DNA from: Phycisphaerae bacterium
Lineage (GTDB): Bacteria; Planctomycetota; Phycisphaerae; SM23-33
Direction of reading: 5' to 3'
NCBI GenBank assembly: GCA_030745875.1
Contig: JASLNT010000056.1
Location: 1-58,653 of the forward strand
Length of the DNA: 58,653 nt
Positions 17,936 through 26,046 of the stretch are shown here, in pieces. The notes beneath the pieces are model-generated. The model was not told the DNA's origin, did no database searches, and saw nothing but the letters and a program-made list of their open reading frames with translations. Made by a program: the position numbers and the translations under genes. Position 1 is the first letter of the stretch. Each line of letters opens with the position of its first letter.

Positions 17936-19228
17936 TTACTTCCAAGGTAAAGGAGTATTTGGTTTCACCGCATCTTTTGGGTAAGGGTGCTTCTTACCAA
18001 ACACAAGCATCTGATCTCGTGTTTCTGCGACAACGAATGATTCATCGAATTCTTTGTCTTCGTTTTGAACGCGTTTGGAATTCAACTTCAAATGTTTGGC
18101 TAGGAAGGGATAAGCGGCTTGTCGATGCCGAAGCCCGTAGCCGTGTCTTTCTTTGAGGTGAGCGTTTTTCACTTTGTCTTCGGCGCCATATAATTTGTAG
18201 ACCTGTTTGATGTAAGGGTATTCCACTTCCGGCGTGAATTTTGTCCAGTCACTGCGTACGGATATGATGAGTTGCGGGCGGGGTGCTGCAAGGGCGGCGA
18301 TTTCAGCGTTATTGGTTTTGTGGGTGTCGCTCCAGTGAATTTGCATGCCGCTTTCGCATTTGCAGCCGCCAAAAAAATGAGCGGACACCATCGTAACGGG
18401 AACGCTGACGGTCACGCGCTGGTCGAGCGCCGCCAAAATAAAAGTTTGTGTTCCGCCTCCGGAACAGCCTGTCATGCCGATGCGTTCTGAATCCACATCC
18501 GCCAACGAAGTCACGAAATCCAAGGCCCGAATGCTGTTCCATGTTTGTAATTGAAACAGTTCTTTGATGGGCTTGATGAGTCTTTGCGCCGGGTCTCTGG
18601 AGGCTTTGCCCCAGTGACCCCAGCCAGCTTCTTTCCAATCTCCTTTACCCACCATGTCGTACGAGAAGACGGCGCAGCCCATTTTGGCCAACACAGCGCA
18701 TCGGGCTTGGTTGCCCGGGCCAAATCGATTTCCATGACCGTGAGGGGATAAGACGCCAGCGAGTTTGCCCTTGAAGTTGGTCGGTCGATAAAGTGAACCT
18801 GTGACGTAGTAACCTGGATAGCTTTGGATGGCCACGTTTTCCACCGTGTAATCTTCGTAGGTTCTCTTATCTGTGTAGAGAGGTTTGAGGGGTGTTTTCC
18901 TGGGAGCGATGTCTAGTTTTCCACCTTTCAAGATTCCGGCAATAATCGTGGCTTTTCGTTTCTTCCAACCTTCCAAGTCCGAATATGTCGCTTGAAACGC
19001 CTCAAGTTCTTTTGCTGCTTCTGCGGGGGATTGCGCCTTTCCCTGACGAAGTCTGGGTGTGTTGGGATCGCGTCTTGCTTTTCGTTTCTTGTTGTCTTTG
19101 GTTGGCCGGGAGGCTTTACCTGTTTGGGACTCAGCAGAAGTGCGTTTGGCGCCTGCGAAGCTAGGGTGTTGTGAGCAGCAAATACAAGCAATAGCGGTTA
19201 ATGCGGTTATTGTCCGCCTGAAAGCCAT
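17936..19228 (-). CDS. exported alpha/beta hydrolase, acetyl-xylan-esterase-like
   Basis: 430 residues with a Sec signal peptide (about 1-26, ending near PSFAGAKR), then a Lys/Arg-rich low-complexity linker to about residue 75. The catalytic domain has [14 protein letters not shown] as the oxyanion-side loop, [12 protein letters not shown], the nucleophile elbow G-C-S256-G-G, and a late His in KERHGYG. This pattern fits the carbohydrate-esterase type of planctomycete hydrolases that remove acetyl or methyl groups from polysaccharides. The coding DNA is visibly AT-richer than its neighbours, which suggests recent transfer. Element A copy 2 ends 15 nt upstream of the start codon. Confidence 0.8.
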   Translation of the reverse strand: MAFRRTITALTAIACICCSQHPSFAGAKRTSAESQTGKASRPTKDNKKRKARRDPNTPRLRQGKAQSPAEAAKELEAFQATYSDLEGWKKRKATIIAGILKGGKLDIAPRKTPLKPLYTDKRTYEDYTVENVAIQSYPGYYVTGSLYRPTNFKGKLAGVLSPHGHGNRFGPGNQARCAVLAKMGCAVFSYDMVGKGDWKEAGWGHWGKASRDPAQRLIKPIKELFQLQTWNSIRALDFVTSLADVDSERIGMTGCSGGGTQTFILAALDQRVTVSVPVTMVSAHFFGGCKCESGMQIHWSDTHKTNNAEIAALAAPRPQLIISVRSDWTKFTPEVEYPYIKQVYKLYGAEDKVKNAHLKERHGYGLRHRQAAYPFLAKHLKLNSKRVQNEDKEFDESFVVAETRDQMLVFGKKHPYPKDAVKPNTPLPWK

Positions 19229-19243
19229 AGTTAGAGTCCTTCA

Positions 19244-19389
19244 CCGGGATTTTCCAGACCTGCCTGCCGGCAGGCGGGTGGCATTGCGCCCGCAGCCATC
19301 GCGGGGCTTTCACAGTGATTGTATTCGATACCGCGCGTTGAGCAAGCTGAATGTGGCCTCTGGGCATCGGACCCTGGGCGTTGAACCGC
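19244..19389 (-). repeat. element A, copy 2, upstream of the esterase gene
   Basis: 146 bp, direct repeat of 14384-14529. On the minus strand it ends 15 nt before the esterase ATG. The same hairpin position is kept (19260-19266 with 19271-19277) with one weakened pair and a changed loop. Its far end stops about 18 bp from the stop codon of the next gene, so it fills the whole intergenic gap. Confidence 0.8.
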
Positions 19390-19407
19390 CGGAGAATCTC
19401 GCAGAAC

Positions 19408-20706
19408 TCACTTACGTGTTACGGCTGCTTTTAAGGTCTTGCGGGAGATTTCCTTGCCCGTTACAGCATTGTAAACGACCTCTTGCCCGGGGGTGTGAAG
19501 CGGGATGGTCACAACGCCCGCATTGCGCGTGCCGTCGCCAAGGCCCACCCGAACCTTGACGTTCGCAGACAGGTTGTTCCGCAGCACGATTCGCCGACTT
19601 TTCGTGCCGTTAAGGGCGCTTTTCCGGCCGGATACTCGGTCGATATTGACCGAGCTCTGCGTATGGTTGCGGGCGATGAAGCAGCAATTCTCGATGACAA
19701 TGTCGTCCACGGAGCGAAGCTCAATAATCGCGCGATCGCCCGACGTGTAGTCGAACAGGCAATTGCGCAGGGTTACGCTTTTCATCATCTGGCCCTTCCT
19801 GGGGTCCAGAGGAATGTTGCCCTGGCTGGGCGTTACAACGATCGCGCCGCTGCTGTAGCGGGCGTTAGGTGATGCGGACTTTGCGTTGTCGATCCGCGGT
19901 TTGTCCCACTTGCAGACAAACGAGGAATCCTCGATCAGGATCGTGCCGGGATTCTCCGAGGTGCCCGGAGAAAAGTAAGTCAGATTGAAACTGGGTCGAT
20001 CGCCCCCCTGCGCGCAATCCACGAAGTGACAATCGCGCACGACGTGCTTTGGCGGAGATTTGTACGGTGCGTTGTCCGCGAAATACTGCTGATAAGGGCG
20101 GGGGCGGTGAGCCCACTGGGCGCCCTGGCTGCCGACCCGCAGGAAAGTGCAGCGCTGAAGAAGGGTGTTTCCGGAGTTCGATACGTACAGCCCGTGTTCC
20201 TTCGGGATCTCGGTGTAATCGCAGTCGATGAAGCGTCGGTCAGGTGCGTTGTACTCGCGCGATCCCCACTTCAGGCCGCTGGCCCCCCGGCCGGGGCGAA
20301 TGCCGATGTTGCGGAACTCCAGATATCCCGAGGGCGACAGGTCGGTCAGGTCCTTCGATCTGGGGCGATACAGGTTGAAGGCCCACTGGGCTCGCGGCGA
20401 GACGGCGACCTCCAGGTTTGAATACACCTTGGGCGTTCCCGGCCAGGTCTTCAAGTCGGGGATCTTTGCAGCTGAGACACGCTTGGCTCGGTTAGCGCGA
20501 AGGTGGGGCAGACGGCGATTCTTGTTCTCGGCTGCAGTGGCGCCGAAGCCGTCATGGGCCTTGAACGGCTTCATCCTGGCGCCGCTCGGGGCGGTCTGCG
20601 GCTTCTTGTCGGTCTTTGCTTCCGGCTGTCCGGCGTTTTCGGCTCCCTGACTGGGTGTTACGAATGCAGGCAGGACGGTTAGCATCATTGTTAGTGCGTG
20701 TTTCAC
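19408..20706 (-). CDS. exported right-handed parallel beta-helix protein
   Basis: 432 residues, GTG start at 20706 with GAAGGAA eight bases upstream. A Sec signal peptide ends near TPSQGAEN, followed by a Lys/Pro-rich linker. From about residue 90 the sequence has the short-period beta-strand pattern of pectate-lyase-like solenoids, with Asn-ladder elements such as NSGNTLLQRCTFLR, LRNCLFDYTSGD and IENCCFIARN. Such proteins bind or cleave polyuronic and other polysaccharides outside the cytoplasm. No catalytic set can be named from the sequence. Its location beside esterase, glycosidase and oxidoreductase genes supports a polysaccharide role. Confidence 0.75.
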   Translation of the reverse strand: MKHALTMMLTVLPAFVTPSQGAENAGQPEAKTDKKPQTAPSGARMKPFKAHDGFGATAAENKNRRLPHLRANRAKRVSAAKIPDLKTWPGTPKVYSNLEVAVSPRAQWAFNLYRPRSKDLTDLSPSGYLEFRNIGIRPGRGASGLKWGSREYNAPDRRFIDCDYTEIPKEHGLYVSNSGNTLLQRCTFLRVGSQGAQWAHRPRPYQQYFADNAPYKSPPKHVVRDCHFVDCAQGGDRPSFNLTYFSPGTSENPGTILIEDSSFVCKWDKPRIDNAKSASPNARYSSGAIVVTPSQGNIPLDPRKGQMMKSVTLRNCLFDYTSGDRAIIELRSVDDIVIENCCFIARNHTQSSVNIDRVSGRKSALNGTKSRRIVLRNNLSANVKVRVGLGDGTRNAGVVTIPLHTPGQEVVYNAVTGKEISRKTLKAAVTRK

Positions 20707-21479
20707 TTTTCTATTCCTTCAATTTGTGTTCCGGCGACGGTTCATGTTGCTCGCGGAAGAAGGGGGCCGTTTGAGGGCGCCGCCGGAACATACGCTTTAC
20801 CTATGTTTACCGTAAGTGTGATTTCTTTTCAATCATAAGGAAGAGTACCCGCCCCGGAACGCAGGCGGGCAAATGACAAATGAACCGGGTATTGCCCACC
20901 GGGCAGGAAGGCGACGCCCAGCGGCAAAACCATCGCTCTGCGACAAGTGAAAGCGGCTGGCGGGCGGTTGTCGCCGGTAAGGATGGTAGGTGGCGGGTGA
21001 AGCTCGATACCATGAAGGCCAACGGCGCGATTGACCGACATGTCACACCCCGCGCAGGTGTGAACCTCCATCCGAACCGCCGCCAGCCGGATTTGTCAGG
21101 GACTGCGGTTGCGATGTGGATATGTAACTGATGGAACCACAAGCGATTGCAGCAACAAGCCCCGTTGGCGGACGCCTGGAACGGATAACTAGTACCGCTT
21201 GTCCATATATGTGCCACACCTGTCAAACTGTGAACCAATTGTGAACTATGACTTGAGGCGGACGATCGTGGATTTGAGGTCTGACGGCTTGGCTGGTTAG
21301 CGGTTTTGCGGATCGTTCCGGGCGGCGGATCTGGAGGAGGAGGGAAATGGCGCCGGGTTTTTCTTACATGCCGGCTTCGAGGCGGTCGATAAGTCGATAA
21401 ATGGAGACTTCTTATCGAAAGATCACCAATATTCCGCGTATATGAAGAACCCCCCAAGCCGCGCCGTCGCCCCAAGCCC
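20707..21479. other. 773-bp gap without a convincing gene
   Basis: No open frame here has a believable protein. Two small hairpins are visible, CCCGCC/GGCGGG at 20848-20869 and TGCCC/GGGCA near 20890. They have no poly-T tail and no assigned role. The left part must hold the promoter of the beta-helix gene and the right part that of the membrane glycosyltransferase-like gene. Confidence 0.5.
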
Positions 21480-22961
21480 GTGCTCAGAAGCTACTGGCCG
21501 TTCTGGATGATCTCCATACTGCACGTCCTTATCGCATTGGGATATAAACACGCGGTGGGGCTTGGCATTACGGCTCATCGGCTGCCCGGCGACAAACCGG
21601 AGTACTGGAACGCATTTTGGCAGAGTCTTCCAATCGAATCGTTGCGGACCAATCTGTGCGAGAGTATCTGGAATCTGAACTCCCAGCCGCCGATGCACAA
21701 CATCTACGGCGGTGTGCTGGCGAAACTGTTCTATCCGCATCACCTGGAATGGATGCACTATATCAACATTGGTCTCGGCGCCTGCATTCCCGGGATGGTC
21801 GGGGTGATCGTATGGCGGATATCGAGAAATAAATTCGGCGGGCTGCTGGCGGCGCTGATCTCCGCGCTCAATCCGTCGCTATTTCTGTACGAGGCGTATC
21901 CGCTCTACACGCTGTCGGCTGCGTTTCTGGTAACTGCGTCGATCTTCTGTCTGGCGATGTTCTGCCCGGATCGCAAGACCGGGTGGTTGTACGGATTTGT
22001 GGTTATCGTGAATCTTCTGATCCTGACGAGGAGTGCGTATCATCTTGTGATATTGCTGGCGGTGATTCCGTTTGCGGTGATGCTGGCTGACGCCAAACGG
22101 TTTCGGGTGCTTGCGATATGCCTGTTGGTCAGCGGGTGTTCCGTCGGCTGGTACGCTAAGAATTACGTCAAATTCGGGTTCTTCGGGTCCAGTAGTTGGG
22201 CCGGTCAGGGGTTGTGGCGGATCACGGGCAAGGACTATTCGCTTGACCGCAAGGCCGATCTGCTGGCGCGGGGGGTGATCGAACCGGCGGCTGCGAATGT
22301 CCATCCGTTCACGCCGCCGTCGGGCTACACGCAATACAAGGAATTCAACGAGACGTCCGAAATCGATGTCCTGAACAACGACGACTTCAACAATATCAAC
22401 ATAATCGCGATTTCCCAGTCGTACGGGCGGAGCGCACTGGGCGTGATGCGCGACGATCCCAAGACGTATTTCAAGAACGTCGGCCGGGCGTACAGGGCGT
22501 TTTGCGTTCCGTCTTCGCAGTACCTCCAGGTGTCCGAAAATGCAGCGAAAATGTCCGGACACGAATGGGTGTTCAGCCGCATTCTCCAGGGCCAGTGGCT
22601 GTGTGAATACCTGGCTCGGGAGACTGACGTCACCGAGGGCGCGGATATTTTTCGATCGCTGCTGTTCTTTATCCTCCCGCTCATGATCCTGGGGTATTTC
22701 GTCAGTTCGGTCCGAAGGTGCGGGATTCGCCCGCGTGCGTGGGGTAAGATGATGTCCAGGGATCCGGTCACCGCGATGGCGATGTTCCTTATCTTTTACT
22801 CCACAGCCGTTTGCTGCATGGCTGAGCTTGGTGAGAATATGCGTTTCAAGTTTCTTATAGAGTCTTTGCTGTGGTCGGTTGGACTGGGTCTGGCGGCCCG
22901 GTTGTGCCAGAGACGCAAACTCGCGGGCGACGACCTTGAGTGGGCCGGACCTCGCGATTGA
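21480..22961 (+). CDS. polytopic membrane glycosyltransferase-like protein (GT39/ArnT type)
   Basis: 493 residues, GTG start at 21480; no clear Shine-Dalgarno is seen and an ATG at 21507 is an alternative. There are about nine hydrophobic segments, including FGGLLAALISALNP, the stretch from SAAFLVTASIF, VILLAVIPFAVMLA, LLFFILPLMILGYF and AMFLIFYSTAVC. The first extracytoplasmic loop after helix one has an acidic PGDKPEYW patch, where dolichol/undecaprenyl-phosphate-sugar transferases usually hold catalytic acids. This layout fits GT-C enzymes that move a sugar or mannose-type residue from a lipid carrier. The specific activity is unknown. Confidence 0.65.
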   Translation: MLRSYWPFWMISILHVLIALGYKHAVGLGITAHRLPGDKPEYWNAFWQSLPIESLRTNLCESIWNLNSQPPMHNIYGGVLAKLFYPHHLEWMHYINIGLGACIPGMVGVIVWRISRNKFGGLLAALISALNPSLFLYEAYPLYTLSAAFLVTASIFCLAMFCPDRKTGWLYGFVVIVNLLILTRSAYHLVILLAVIPFAVMLADAKRFRVLAICLLVSGCSVGWYAKNYVKFGFFGSSSWAGQGLWRITGKDYSLDRKADLLARGVIEPAAANVHPFTPPSGYTQYKEFNETSEIDVLNNDDFNNINIIAISQSYGRSALGVMRDDPKTYFKNVGRAYRAFCVPSSQYLQVSENAAKMSGHEWVFSRILQGQWLCEYLARETDVTEGADIFRSLLFFILPLMILGYFVSSVRRCGIRPRAWGKMMSRDPVTAMAMFLIFYSTAVCCMAELGENMRFKFLIESLLWSVGLGLAARLCQRRKLAGDDLEWAGPRD

Positions 22962-23004
22962 CGGGGATGTCGGGGCGCATATGATGTAACGAAGGAGTTG
23001 TGCT

Positions 23005-24108
23005 ATGGGCAGCAAAGTCGCGATAGTTCGAACCTCACCCCAAACGATCCTGGATGATACGCGCCGAGTGATGCAGATGGGCGGTCTGGCCGATGCGATG
23101 AATGCGTCGGCGACGACGATCCTGAAGAACAACTTGTCGTGGCATTTGTTGTATCCCGGAGCCAACACCACGCCATGGCAACTCGAAGGAACGATTCTGG
23201 GCCTGCAGGATGCGGGGTTCGACGACATGGTCTGTGTCGAGAACGAAACTGTGGTAACCAGCGCATCCAAGGGCGAACGTCTAAACAAACAACTTCCCGT
23301 TTGCGAACATTACTCCGTGCCGATCAAATACAATTTCCGCAAATCCGACATGAAGTGGGAAGTTTATAATCCCAAAGCCGAGATGCTCGTTCTCAACGAG
23401 ATATTCCCCAAAGGCATTCGGATTCCCGATTATTTCCACGGTAAGAACGTTGTGCATCTTCCCACCACGAAATGCCACATCTACACGAACACAACCGGTT
23501 CGATGAAGAACGCTTTCGGCGGCCTGCTTAACAACAAACGACACTACTGCCACTCGAAAATCCACCAGACACTGGTCGATCTGCTCGCGATTCAAAAGGA
23601 AATACATCCGGGCATATTCACCGTTATGGACGGTACGACCGCGGGCAACGGGCCTGGCCCGCGGACGATGATACCGGTGGCTAAGAACGTGATGCTCGCA
23701 TCGAGCGATTGCGTAGCCATCGACGCGGTGGCCGCCAAAATGATGGGCTTCGAGCCGATGGACTACGATTTCATCCGCCTTGCCCACGAGCGTGGGCTTG
23801 GATGCGGGCGAACTGAGGATATCGAGATTGTCGGCGATACTGACGCGGCCGAAGAAAGATGGGGTTTTCACACCGGAAACAACGCGGCCTCCAGCGTGGG
23901 CAAGCTGTTCTGGTTCGGCCCGATGCGATGGATGCAGAAACTGCTATTCCACACGCCGGTGGTCTATGCGTTCATATTCGCTTCAGCGTTCTACCACGAC
24001 CGCTGGTGGTATCCGGTGAAGGGCAGGAAAGTTGTTAACGACTGGTTGACCAACAGTCCCTGGGGTAAACTCTTTGCAGATTATCAACCGGGCAACTCAG
24101 AGAGATAA
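23005..24108 (+). CDS. DUF362 domain protein
   Basis: 367 residues, ATG with GAAGGAG eight bases upstream. The sequence follows the DUF362 pattern: KVAIVRTSPQTILDD at the start, LKNNLSWH, the region LPTTKCHIYTNTTGSMKN, and the end of the domain DCVAIDAVAAKMMGF. DUF362 proteins often carry iron-sulfur motifs; no CxxCxxC set is seen here. The biochemical role of the family is not established. The nitroreductase gene follows after 18 bp and is probably co-transcribed, which points to a redox context. Confidence 0.82.
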   Translation: MGSKVAIVRTSPQTILDDTRRVMQMGGLADAMNASATTILKNNLSWHLLYPGANTTPWQLEGTILGLQDAGFDDMVCVENETVVTSASKGERLNKQLPVCEHYSVPIKYNFRKSDMKWEVYNPKAEMLVLNEIFPKGIRIPDYFHGKNVVHLPTTKCHIYTNTTGSMKNAFGGLLNNKRHYCHSKIHQTLVDLLAIQKEIHPGIFTVMDGTTAGNGPGPRTMIPVAKNVMLASSDCVAIDAVAAKMMGFEPMDYDFIRLAHERGLGCGRTEDIEIVGDTDAAEERWGFHTGNNAASSVGKLFWFGPMRWMQKLLFHTPVVYAFIFASAFYHDRWWYPVKGRKVVNDWLTNSPWGKLFADYQPGNSER

Positions 24109-24126
24109 TGGACACAGGAGCATAAG

Positions 24127-24660
24127 ATGGAATTCTTTGACACCGTCGTCAACCGTCACAGCTATCGAGGCCCGTTCACCGACCAGGAAGTCAACCCGGA
24201 CGACCTTCGCAAGGTCGTGCAAGCCGGGCTCGACGCGCCCTCGGGAATGAACAAGCAGACCACCGGTTTCGTCATCGTTACTGATCCCGACCTTGTCTCC
24301 CGGATCGCCGCCATGCACGATTCGAACAAAGCCTTCCAACAGGCGAAAGTGTTTATAGTTTGCCTTGTTGACGCCGAACCCGAGAAGATATACGCAGGCT
24401 GCCATTTCCAGATCGAAGACTGCTCGGCGGCGGTGGAGAACATGCTTCTTGCAATCGCTGCTATGGGTTACGCCTCGGTCTGGATTGACGGGTGGTTGCG
24501 CACGGATGGACACGCCGAGACGATAGGCAAACTGCTGGGCGCCCCGGACGACAAGGTCGTTCAGATAATCCTCCCGATAGGCGTTCCCACATATCCGGTC
24601 AGGGGTCCGGAGAAACAACCGTTCGAACAGAGAGCGTGGTTCAACAGTTATGGCGGATAG
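24127..24660 (+). CDS. nitroreductase family protein
   Basis: 177 residues, ATG preceded by AGGAG. The FMN-binding start NRHSYRGPFTDQEV is the nitroreductase RxSxR pattern, followed by APSGMNKQTTGFVIVTD, a middle helix with ENMLLAIAAMGYASVW, and the end LPIGVPTYPVRG. Family members are homodimeric flavoproteins that reduce nitro compounds, quinones or flavins using NAD(P)H. Compact length fits the small nitroreductase group. It is probably in one transcript with the upstream DUF362 gene. Confidence 0.87.
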   Translation: MEFFDTVVNRHSYRGPFTDQEVNPDDLRKVVQAGLDAPSGMNKQTTGFVIVTDPDLVSRIAAMHDSNKAFQQAKVFIVCLVDAEPEKIYAGCHFQIEDCSAAVENMLLAIAAMGYASVWIDGWLRTDGHAETIGKLLGAPDDKVVQIILPIGVPTYPVRGPEKQPFEQRAWFNSYGG

Positions 24661-24671
24661 GGACTACACAT

Positions 24672-26036
24672 ATGTGCAACAGACGCGGTTTCTTAAAGAA
24701 GGTCGGGTTTCTTGCGGCCGCAGTTTCGGCACCGGGTGTTCTGATCTCACGTCAGAAGCAGCCGAAGCCTGATATCATTCTCTTTATCTCCGATGACCAC
24801 GGATGGGCCGATTCGGGCGCCTATGGCGATACTTATATTCGGACGCCGAATATCGATCGCCTGGCTCGGGAGTCGATGCGTTTTACGCATGCGTTTGCAG
24901 CGTCGCCTTTGTGCAGTCCGTCGCGATGTGTCATAGAGACCGGGCTAATGCCTCACCGAAACGGCGGGCACAAGTTTGGCACGCCCATCGACAGTGACAT
25001 CCGCACCATGCCGGAGTATTTCAAGGCGATGGGCTACTACACGGCCCACATCGGCAAGTTTCACCACAATCCCCGCAAGCGATTCCCTTACGATCACGTG
25101 CACCGCAGCGAAAAGAAGGCCCCTGCGTTCCTATCCGGTTACGACAAGCCCAAACCGCTGTTCCTGGTCGTCTGCACGCATCCGCCCCACACGCCGTGGA
25201 TCAAGAACACCGCTTACGATCCGAAGAAGATCAAGCTGCCGCCCAACTACGTGGACACCCCCGAGACCCGTAGTGACCGGGCGAACTACTACAGCGACGT
25301 TACGTTGATGGACAGCACTCTAGGCCGCGTCCTCGACGCTGTCGACAAGCATCGCGACAAGGCTAATACGCTATTTGTCTACACGAGCGATCAGGGCGCC
25401 AACTGGCCGTTTGAGAAATGGTGCGTGTATGACGGTGGGCTGCGCGTTCCCTTGATCGTTCGCCAGCCGGGCAAGGTTAATCGTCCAGGCGTGACTGACG
25501 CGATGGTGAGTCTTGCCGATATTATGCCCACTCTTATTGACGCGGCCGGCGGCGAGCAACCCAAGGATATTGACGGACGAAGTTTCATGAGCGTTGTTCG
25601 GGGAAAGACAAAAACGCATCACAAGGCGGTGTTCGGCACGCACACGGGCAACGACAACGGCGGTCCGGGAATCGCCAATCACTGTCCGGCGCGCACGGTT
25701 CGCACTGCTGCGCACAGATACATCCTGAATCTCGAGCCGGACCGCACGTTCACAACCCACATCAGCGGCTGTCGCAAGGGAAGCCCGCACCACCTGGCGT
25801 TCTGGGATTCGTGGGTGCGCAAGGCCAAAACCGACCCCAAGGCCAGGAAGATCGTACAGGCGTATCAGCATCGAGCGGCTGAGGAACTTTACGATATCAG
25901 GACTGACCCGCACGAAATGCACAATCTCGCTGACTCGCCTCAGCACGCCAAACTCCTCGGTTCAATGCGGAAACTGCTGGCCGAGTGGTGCAAGCAGCAG
26001 GGCGACACCGTTGGGCGGAAACGTCTGACTGAATAA
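24672..26036 (+). CDS. exported formylglycine sulfatase
   Basis: 454 residues from the ATG at 24672; the frame is open upstream within the nitroreductase gene but the N-terminus MCNRRGFLKKVGFLAAAVS is a natural Tat-type signal. Sulfatase hallmarks: DIILFISDDHGWADSG with the metal-binding Asp pair, the activation motif C81-S-P-S-R85, GKFHHNP, and VYTSDQGANW near the second metal site. It would remove sulfate from sulfated glycans in the periplasm. It starts 11 bp after the nitroreductase stop and ends 10 bp before the acylase gene, so all belong to one run. It is about as long as the first sulfatase but clearly a different subgroup. Confidence 0.9.
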   Translation: MCNRRGFLKKVGFLAAAVSAPGVLISRQKQPKPDIILFISDDHGWADSGAYGDTYIRTPNIDRLARESMRFTHAFAASPLCSPSRCVIETGLMPHRNGGHKFGTPIDSDIRTMPEYFKAMGYYTAHIGKFHHNPRKRFPYDHVHRSEKKAPAFLSGYDKPKPLFLVVCTHPPHTPWIKNTAYDPKKIKLPPNYVDTPETRSDRANYYSDVTLMDSTLGRVLDAVDKHRDKANTLFVYTSDQGANWPFEKWCVYDGGLRVPLIVRQPGKVNRPGVTDAMVSLADIMPTLIDAAGGEQPKDIDGRSFMSVVRGKTKTHHKAVFGTHTGNDNGGPGIANHCPARTVRTAAHRYILNLEPDRTFTTHISGCRKGSPHHLAFWDSWVRKAKTDPKARKIVQAYQHRAAEELYDIRTDPHEMHNLADSPQHAKLLGSMRKLLAEWCKQQGDTVGRKRLTE

Positions 26037-26046
26037 GGGGCCTTAA

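Noticed and set aside
20807..21475. 222-codon minus-strand frame in the 20.7-21.5 kb gap
   Set aside because: Pro/Arg/Ser-rich, no start signal, no domain pattern; treated as non-coding.
21879..23288. 469-codon minus-strand open frame
   Set aside because: Spans the antisense of the membrane glycosyltransferase-like and DUF362 genes, crosses their boundary and looks like an Arg/His-rich shadow.
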